DNA of 64,000 bases from Citrobacter sedlakii NBRC 105722 (lineage in GTDB: Bacteria; Pseudomonadota; Gammaproteobacteria; Enterobacterales; Enterobacteriaceae). The notes below the pieces were generated by a model. It saw nothing but the letters and a program-made list of their open reading frames with translations, made no database searches and was not told the origin of the DNA. The stretch spans positions 1 through 64,000 of the forward strand of contig NZ_BBNB01000002.1 in assembly GCF_000759835.1 (NCBI RefSeq), given 5' to 3'. The position numbers and the translations under genes are program-made. Shown one piece after another: positions 60,107-64,000 of this stretch (positions within the stretch are counted from its first letter, which is position 1; the number at the start of each line of letters is the position of its first letter).

Positions 60107-60919
60107 ATGGCTATTAAGTTAATTGCTGTGGATATGGACGGCACCTTTCTGAGCGATCGGAAAACCTATAACCGCGAACGCTTTCTGAGGCAGTACGCGC
60201 AGATGAAAGCACGAGGGATTCGTTTCGTGGTCGCCAGCGGTAACCAGTATTACCAGCTTATCTCTTTCTTTCCAGAGATAGCCAATGAGATTGCCTTCGT
60301 CGCGGAAAATGGCGGCTGGGTGGTCAGTGAAGGTGAAGATGTTTTTAATGGCGAACTGCCGAAAGCGGCGTTTAGCGCCATCGTTGATCATCTGCTGACC
60401 CGGCGCGATGTCGACATTATCGCCTGCGGAAAAAGCAGCGCCTATACCCTGAAAACCTATAGCGATGCGATGAAAACGATGGCAGGTATGTACTATCACC
60501 GACTCGAATTCGTTGACAGCTTCGACAATATTAACGATGTGTTTTTCAAATTCGGCCTGAATATTTCAGATGACAAAATCCCGCAGGTCCAGCGCGCGTT
60601 GCATGAGGCTATCGGCGATATCATGGTGCCGGTACACACCGGCTACGGCAGTATCGATTTGATCATCCCGGGCGTACACAAAGCCAACGGTTTGCGGTTG
60701 CTACAGCAGCGCTGGGGCATTGACGACAGCGAAGTGGTGGCCTTCGGCGATGGCGGTAATGATATTGAAATGCTGCGCCAGGCAGGCTTTAGCTTTGCGA
60801 TGGAACATGCGGGGAAAGGGGTGGCCGCCGCGGCGAAATACCGCGCGGGTTCGAATAACGAGGAAGGTGTGCTGGATATTATTGATAAGGTGTTAAACAA
60901 CGAAGCGCCGTTTCATTAA
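60107..60919 (+). CDS. ybjI: YbjI, HAD-superfamily sugar/FMN phosphatase
   Basis: 270 aa Cof-type (class IIB) HAD hydrolase. Motif I VDMDGTFLS holds the nucleophile Asp, motif II VASGNQYYQ, motif III Lys in KANGL, and motif IV FGDGGNDIEML. E. coli YbjI hydrolyses FMN and erythrose 4-phosphate in vitro. It begins immediately after the ybjJ stop codon, so translation is likely coupled. Confidence 0.94.
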   Translation: MAIKLIAVDMDGTFLSDRKTYNRERFLRQYAQMKARGIRFVVASGNQYYQLISFFPEIANEIAFVAENGGWVVSEGEDVFNGELPKAAFSAIVDHLLTRRDVDIIACGKSSAYTLKTYSDAMKTMAGMYYHRLEFVDSFDNINDVFFKFGLNISDDKIPQVQRALHEAIGDIMVPVHTGYGSIDLIIPGVHKANGLRLLQQRWGIDDSEVVAFGDGGNDIEMLRQAGFSFAMEHAGKGVAAAAKYRAGSNNEEGVLDIIDKVLNNEAPFH

Positions 60920-60930
60920 GATCTGATGAA

Positions 60931-61006
60931 AGCCTGATGGCAACGCTTTGCGTCTTACAGCCTGTCAATTTTTGCTTTCCAGGCCAGCGCAACGCCATCA
61001 GGCATC
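60931..61006. repeat. BIME-like pair of REP elements between ybjI and mdfA
   Basis: AGCCTGATGGCAACGC through CAGCCTGT (60931-60965) and CCAGGCCAGCGC through CATCAGGCATC (60979-61006) are REP-like sequences in opposite orientation, separated by a short T-rich spacer. Placement between convergent genes is typical. Confidence 0.7.
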
Positions 61007-61012
61007 ATGGCG

Positions 61013-62245
61013 TTATCCTTCCCGGGTGTTCCCGACCCGTTTATCTTTCAGGAAGATTGCCATCAGCAGCAGCCACAGAATACCGTTAGTGAGGTTAAAC
61101 AGGCTGAACAATCCGTTTCCACCGCTCAGATAAGCATATTTGCTGACCTCTATGCCGACGGTGAAAATGAGCATTTGCAACATCCCCATCGCCGCGGAAA
61201 CAGTGCCCTTGCTCATGTCGCTGGCAAACAGGGTCAAACGTACCAGCCCGGCATTCGCCAGACCAATACCAAACGCATAGACGCTCAGCCCGGCGGTCAT
61301 CCACAGATAAGCATGGGATGAAACCACCGTTGCCGCCGCGGCAAGAATTAGCCCCAGCACAATCGGCCAGCCGCCCATGATAATCAGCGAACGCACCGTG
61401 CGGCGGGAAGTCAGACGCGCCAGCACCAGATTTCCGGCAATCAAAGCGCCGAAAATCGGCACCTGCAGCAGGCCATATTGATAGCTGCTGAGCTGTTCAC
61501 CGCTGATAATGATAATCGGCGACTGCGCAATCCAGGCCAGCAGCGGCAAACTGACAAATCCGAGCGCCAGCGCGCCAGCGACAAAGCGCCCGTTCTTCAT
61601 GACCTGCTGGTAATCACGTCCGAGCGCCTTTAACGAAAGCGGCTCGCCGATGCGCGTCGCCGTTTCAGGCATCGCCCGTTGCAGGCCAAAAAACGCCATC
61701 GCCGCCAGTACGGCAAACAGCACAAACATCCCTTCCCACGGCAAAACGTGCACCCAGGCCGCGCCCACCAGCGGACCTAATAGCGGCGCGATCAGCGCGA
61801 CGTTGGCCATTAACGCGGTTATCTTGATACACACCGCTTCCTCAAACGACTCCTGTATCGCCGCATAACCTACCGCACCAATGAAACATAAACTGATGCC
61901 CTGCAAAAAACGCAGCAGGGTGAACTGTTCGATCGTTTGCGCCAGCAGCGTGGCGAGGCAGGTGACAATAAACCATACCACGCCAGCTAACATGACCGGC
62001 CGACGGCCAATACGGTCCGACAGCGGCCCTAACAACCACTGCAGAAACATGCCGCCCGCCAGGTAGGCGGTCATGGATGTCGGTACCCAGTCAATCCCCG
62101 CCTGATACTGCGCCACCACCGCCAGCATGCCGGGTTGGATCATATCGTTACCGATATAGGTCGAGAATTCGTAGAGCACCAGACAGAGGGGGAAAAGCAG
62201 CGCCTGACGTCCAAGCCGGGCACCTTGTTGTAAACGGTTTTGCAT
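61013..62245 (-). CDS. mdfA: MdfA, multidrug/H+ antiporter
   Basis: 410 aa, same length as E. coli MdfA (Cmr). A 12-helix MFS drug/proton antiporter for chloramphenicol, cationic dyes and others. The membrane acidic residues E26 and D34 ([12 protein letters not shown]) are present, as are the motif A segment [14 protein letters not shown] and an Arg in helix 4 ([13 protein letters not shown]). It is a chromosomal housekeeping transporter, not an acquired resistance gene. Confidence 0.96.
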   Translation of the reverse strand: MQNRLQQGARLGRQALLFPLCLVLYEFSTYIGNDMIQPGMLAVVAQYQAGIDWVPTSMTAYLAGGMFLQWLLGPLSDRIGRRPVMLAGVVWFIVTCLATLLAQTIEQFTLLRFLQGISLCFIGAVGYAAIQESFEEAVCIKITALMANVALIAPLLGPLVGAAWVHVLPWEGMFVLFAVLAAMAFFGLQRAMPETATRIGEPLSLKALGRDYQQVMKNGRFVAGALALGFVSLPLLAWIAQSPIIIISGEQLSSYQYGLLQVPIFGALIAGNLVLARLTSRRTVRSLIIMGGWPIVLGLILAAAATVVSSHAYLWMTAGLSVYAFGIGLANAGLVRLTLFASDMSKGTVSAAMGMLQMLIFTVGIEVSKYAYLSGGNGLFSLFNLTNGILWLLLMAIFLKDKRVGNTREG

Positions 62246-62544
62246 GCAATCTCATCGCCAGTTAAAAATCGCGCAAAGTGTAATGAAACTGCGCCACCGG
62301 AGATAGTGAATTATGCGCAGCGAAAGTAAATTGCGCACATTTTTACCGTCTCATCTCTACCGCCACCGTTGGTTTAAGGTCAGTCTACGTTAGCGGCTTT
62401 ATCATGAGCGATTAACAGGCGTTAATGTCTTAAAAACACCTCATTTAACAGGTGAATAGGACAATGCCGCTTTACCCGTGGGATCGCCAATTTTATTCTC
62501 GTTCCTGCACAGGTTATTACGTCAACGCACTGAGTCTGGAAGTT
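62246..62544. promoter_or_regulatory. mdfA/ybjG divergent region with candidate PhoP box for ybjG
   Basis: 299 bp without a gene. GGTTTA-AGGTC-AGTCTA at 62371-62387 resembles a PhoP direct repeat (first half perfect, second half 4 of 6). ybjG is a known PhoP target in E. coli. The part nearest 62245 should hold the mdfA promoter; I identified no confident -10/-35. Confidence 0.35.
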
Positions 62545-63153
62545 ATGCTGGAAAATATAAACTATTGGTTGTTCTCGTTAATTAACGCTACGCCGGACTC
62601 GGCGTCCTGGATGATTTCCCTCGCTATCTTTATCGCAAAAGATCTGATCGGTATCGTGCCCCTTGCCGCCGTAGCGCTCTGGCTTTGGGGGCCGCGCGGC
62701 CAGGTTTGCGCCCAGCGCCAACTGATTGTCAAAATGACGCTGGCGCTGGCGGTAAGCCTGTTGGTCTCTTGGCTGATGGGGCACCTATTCCCCCACGAGC
62801 GCCCGTTTGCGGAAGGCGTGGGCTACCACTATCTTCCCCATGCGGCGGACGACTCTTATCCAAGCGATCACGGAACGGTCATTTTTACCTTTGCGCTGGC
62901 GTTTCTTTTCTGGCATCGCCTGTGGTCCGGCATCATCCTGATGGCGCTGGCGCTCACCATCGCCTGGTCCCGCATTTATCTCGGCGTTCACTGGCCGCTT
63001 GATATGCTCGGCGGACTGCTGGCGGGGATGATTGGCTGTCTGAACGCGCAGATGATCTGGCAAAAATACGGCGCGGCTGTGTATCGCGGGCTGCAAAATG
63101 CCTATCGGTTCTGCTTTGCCCTGCCCATTCGCAAAGGCTGGGTGCGTGACTAA
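62545..63153 (+). CDS. ybjG: YbjG, undecaprenyl-pyrophosphate phosphatase (PAP2 family)
   Basis: 202 aa inner-membrane PAP2 phosphatase that recycles the lipid carrier undecaprenyl pyrophosphate on the periplasmic side and adds to bacitracin tolerance. The three phosphatase motifs are visible: HLFPHERPF (RP motif), YPSDHGT (catalytic His) and SRIYLGVHWPLD. Five or six helices. The frame extends 31 residues upstream without family match; the start at 62545 (MLENINYWLFSLINATPD) follows TGGAAG. Confidence 0.94.
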   Translation: MLENINYWLFSLINATPDSASWMISLAIFIAKDLIGIVPLAAVALWLWGPRGQVCAQRQLIVKMTLALAVSLLVSWLMGHLFPHERPFAEGVGYHYLPHAADDSYPSDHGTVIFTFALAFLFWHRLWSGIILMALALTIAWSRIYLGVHWPLDMLGGLLAGMIGCLNAQMIWQKYGAAVYRGLQNAYRFCFALPIRKGWVRD

Positions 63154-63224
63154 ACCGGGGGAAAAAGAGTAATATTAAGCACTCTGCTATCAGCAGCGTG
63201 CTTATTTATTCGTCCAGGGGAATT

Positions 63225-63983
63225 ATGGAAACTCGTCGCGATGAGCGTATTGGTCAACTGCTGCAGGCACTGAAACGCAGCGATAAACTTCATCTCAAGG
63301 AAGCCGCGACCCTGCTGGGCGTTTCTGAAATGACAATTCGTCGCGACCTGAATAGCCGTAGCGCGCCGGTCGTGCTGCTGGGCGGCTATATTGTGCTGGA
63401 GCCCCGCAGCGCCAGCCATTACCTGTTAAGCGATCAAAAGTCTCGCCTGGTCGAAGAAAAGCGGCGTGCGGCGCACCTGGCGGCAGAGCTGGTGCAGCCT
63501 CATCAAACGCTGTTTTTTGACTGCGGCACCACCACGCCGTGGATCATCGAAGCGATCGATAACGACACACCGTTCACTGCGGTCTGTTATTCACTGAATA
63601 CCTTTCTCGCGCTGCAGGAAAAACCGCTGTGCCGCGCCATTCTTTGCGGCGGTGAATTTCATGCCAGCAACGCCATTTTCAAGCCGCTTGACGCGCAGGA
63701 AACGTTGAACAATATCTGTCCGGACATTGCCTTTTATTCCGCCGCAGGGGTACATATCAGCAAAGGCGCGACCTGTTTTAACCTGGAAGAATTACCGGTG
63801 AAGCACTGGGCGATGTCGATGGCGCAGCGTCATGTCCTGGTGGTGGATCACAGTAAATTCGGCAAAGTGCGCCCGGCGCGAATGGGCGATCTGAAACGCT
63901 TTGACGCAATAGTCAGCGACCGCTGTCCCGACGATGAATTTATCCACTTCGCCAAAGCGCAGCGGATTAAGGTGATGTACTAA
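63225..63983 (+). CDS. deoR: DeoR, deoxyribonucleoside operon repressor
   Basis: 252 aa, full length. The N-terminal winged helix-turn-helix (about 6-55) includes AATLLGVSEMTIRRDL. The C-terminal DeoR sensor domain has an isomerase-like fold (FFDCGTTTPWIIEAI) that binds deoxyribose 5-phosphate. It represses deoCABD and related genes. The start at 63225 follows AGGGGA; nine extra upstream residues are rejected on family length. Coding ends 17 bases before the window edge. Confidence 0.95.
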   Translation: METRRDERIGQLLQALKRSDKLHLKEAATLLGVSEMTIRRDLNSRSAPVVLLGGYIVLEPRSASHYLLSDQKSRLVEEKRRAAHLAAELVQPHQTLFFDCGTTTPWIIEAIDNDTPFTAVCYSLNTFLALQEKPLCRAILCGGEFHASNAIFKPLDAQETLNNICPDIAFYSAAGVHISKGATCFNLEELPVKHWAMSMAQRHVLVVDHSKFGKVRPARMGDLKRFDAIVSDRCPDDEFIHFAKAQRIKVMY

Positions 63984-64000
63984 ATCAGGCCGGAGACGGC

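Noticed and set aside
61013-62245. mdfA as an acquired resistance gene
   Set aside because: It is in its normal chromosomal position with core neighbours, so it is an intrinsic transporter.

Overview
This window reads as chromosome of an Enterobacteriaceae species close to Escherichia, Citrobacter and Salmonella. Most proteins match E. coli K-12 gene products as I remember them, in the same order: clpA-clpS-cspD-macBA-ybjX-ybjD-aqpZ-lysO-hcp-hcr-poxB-ltaE-ybjT-ybjS, then amiD-ybjQ-ybjP-artPIQM-artJ-rlmC-ybjO-potIHGF-ybjN-rimK-nfsA-grxA-ybjM-ybjL-rybB-rcdA-ybjJ-ybjI-mdfA-ybjG-deoR. REP-like palindromes between genes also fit this group. The genus cannot be fixed from the window alone.

Layout. 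1-19.7 kb is core: proteolysis (ClpA and its adaptor ClpS), the replication inhibitor CspD, the MacAB efflux pump, YbjX, the OLD-family nuclease YbjD, aquaporin Z, the lysine exporter LysO, the nitrosative-stress pair Hcp/Hcr, pyruvate oxidase, threonine aldolase and two NAD(P)-binding proteins. 19.7-39.4 kb is an accessory block between ybjS and amiD, which I recall as neighbours in E. coli K-12. It holds a secreted GH19 chitinase, a small lytic transglycosylase, a secreted GH18 chitinase, a complete gspC-M plus gspO type II secretion operon, divergent gspA-gspB, and an AT-rich Crp-fold/HTH regulator. It reads as a chitin-degrading secretion island with cargo beside its exporter. 39.4-56.8 kb is core again: the arginine transporter (artPIQM, artJ), 23S rRNA methylation, putrescine uptake (potFGHI), ribosomal S6 modification (rimK), nitroreductase, glutaredoxin and the YbjL transporter. 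The sigma-E dependent sRNA gene rybB follows. 56.9-58.2 kb is a small AT-rich insertion carrying an unrecognised four-helix membrane protein. 58.2-64 kb returns to core (rcdA to deoR).

Visible regulation. Tandem ARG boxes precede artP and artJ. An NsrR-like palindrome precedes hcp. PhoP-box-like repeats precede macA and ybjG. A sigma-54-like element precedes potF. A sigma-E promoter drives rybB. A TetR-type operator lies in the rcdA/ybjJ gap. A REP-like hairpin sits inside the pot operon. These are readings by eye, not computed scores.

Main points for a second look: the secretion/chitinase island; its GspA, whose Walker A and B motifs both appear lost; the transglycosylase between the two chitinases; the insertion beside rybB; the absence of ybjC upstream of nfsA; and several strong inverted repeats without an assigned role.
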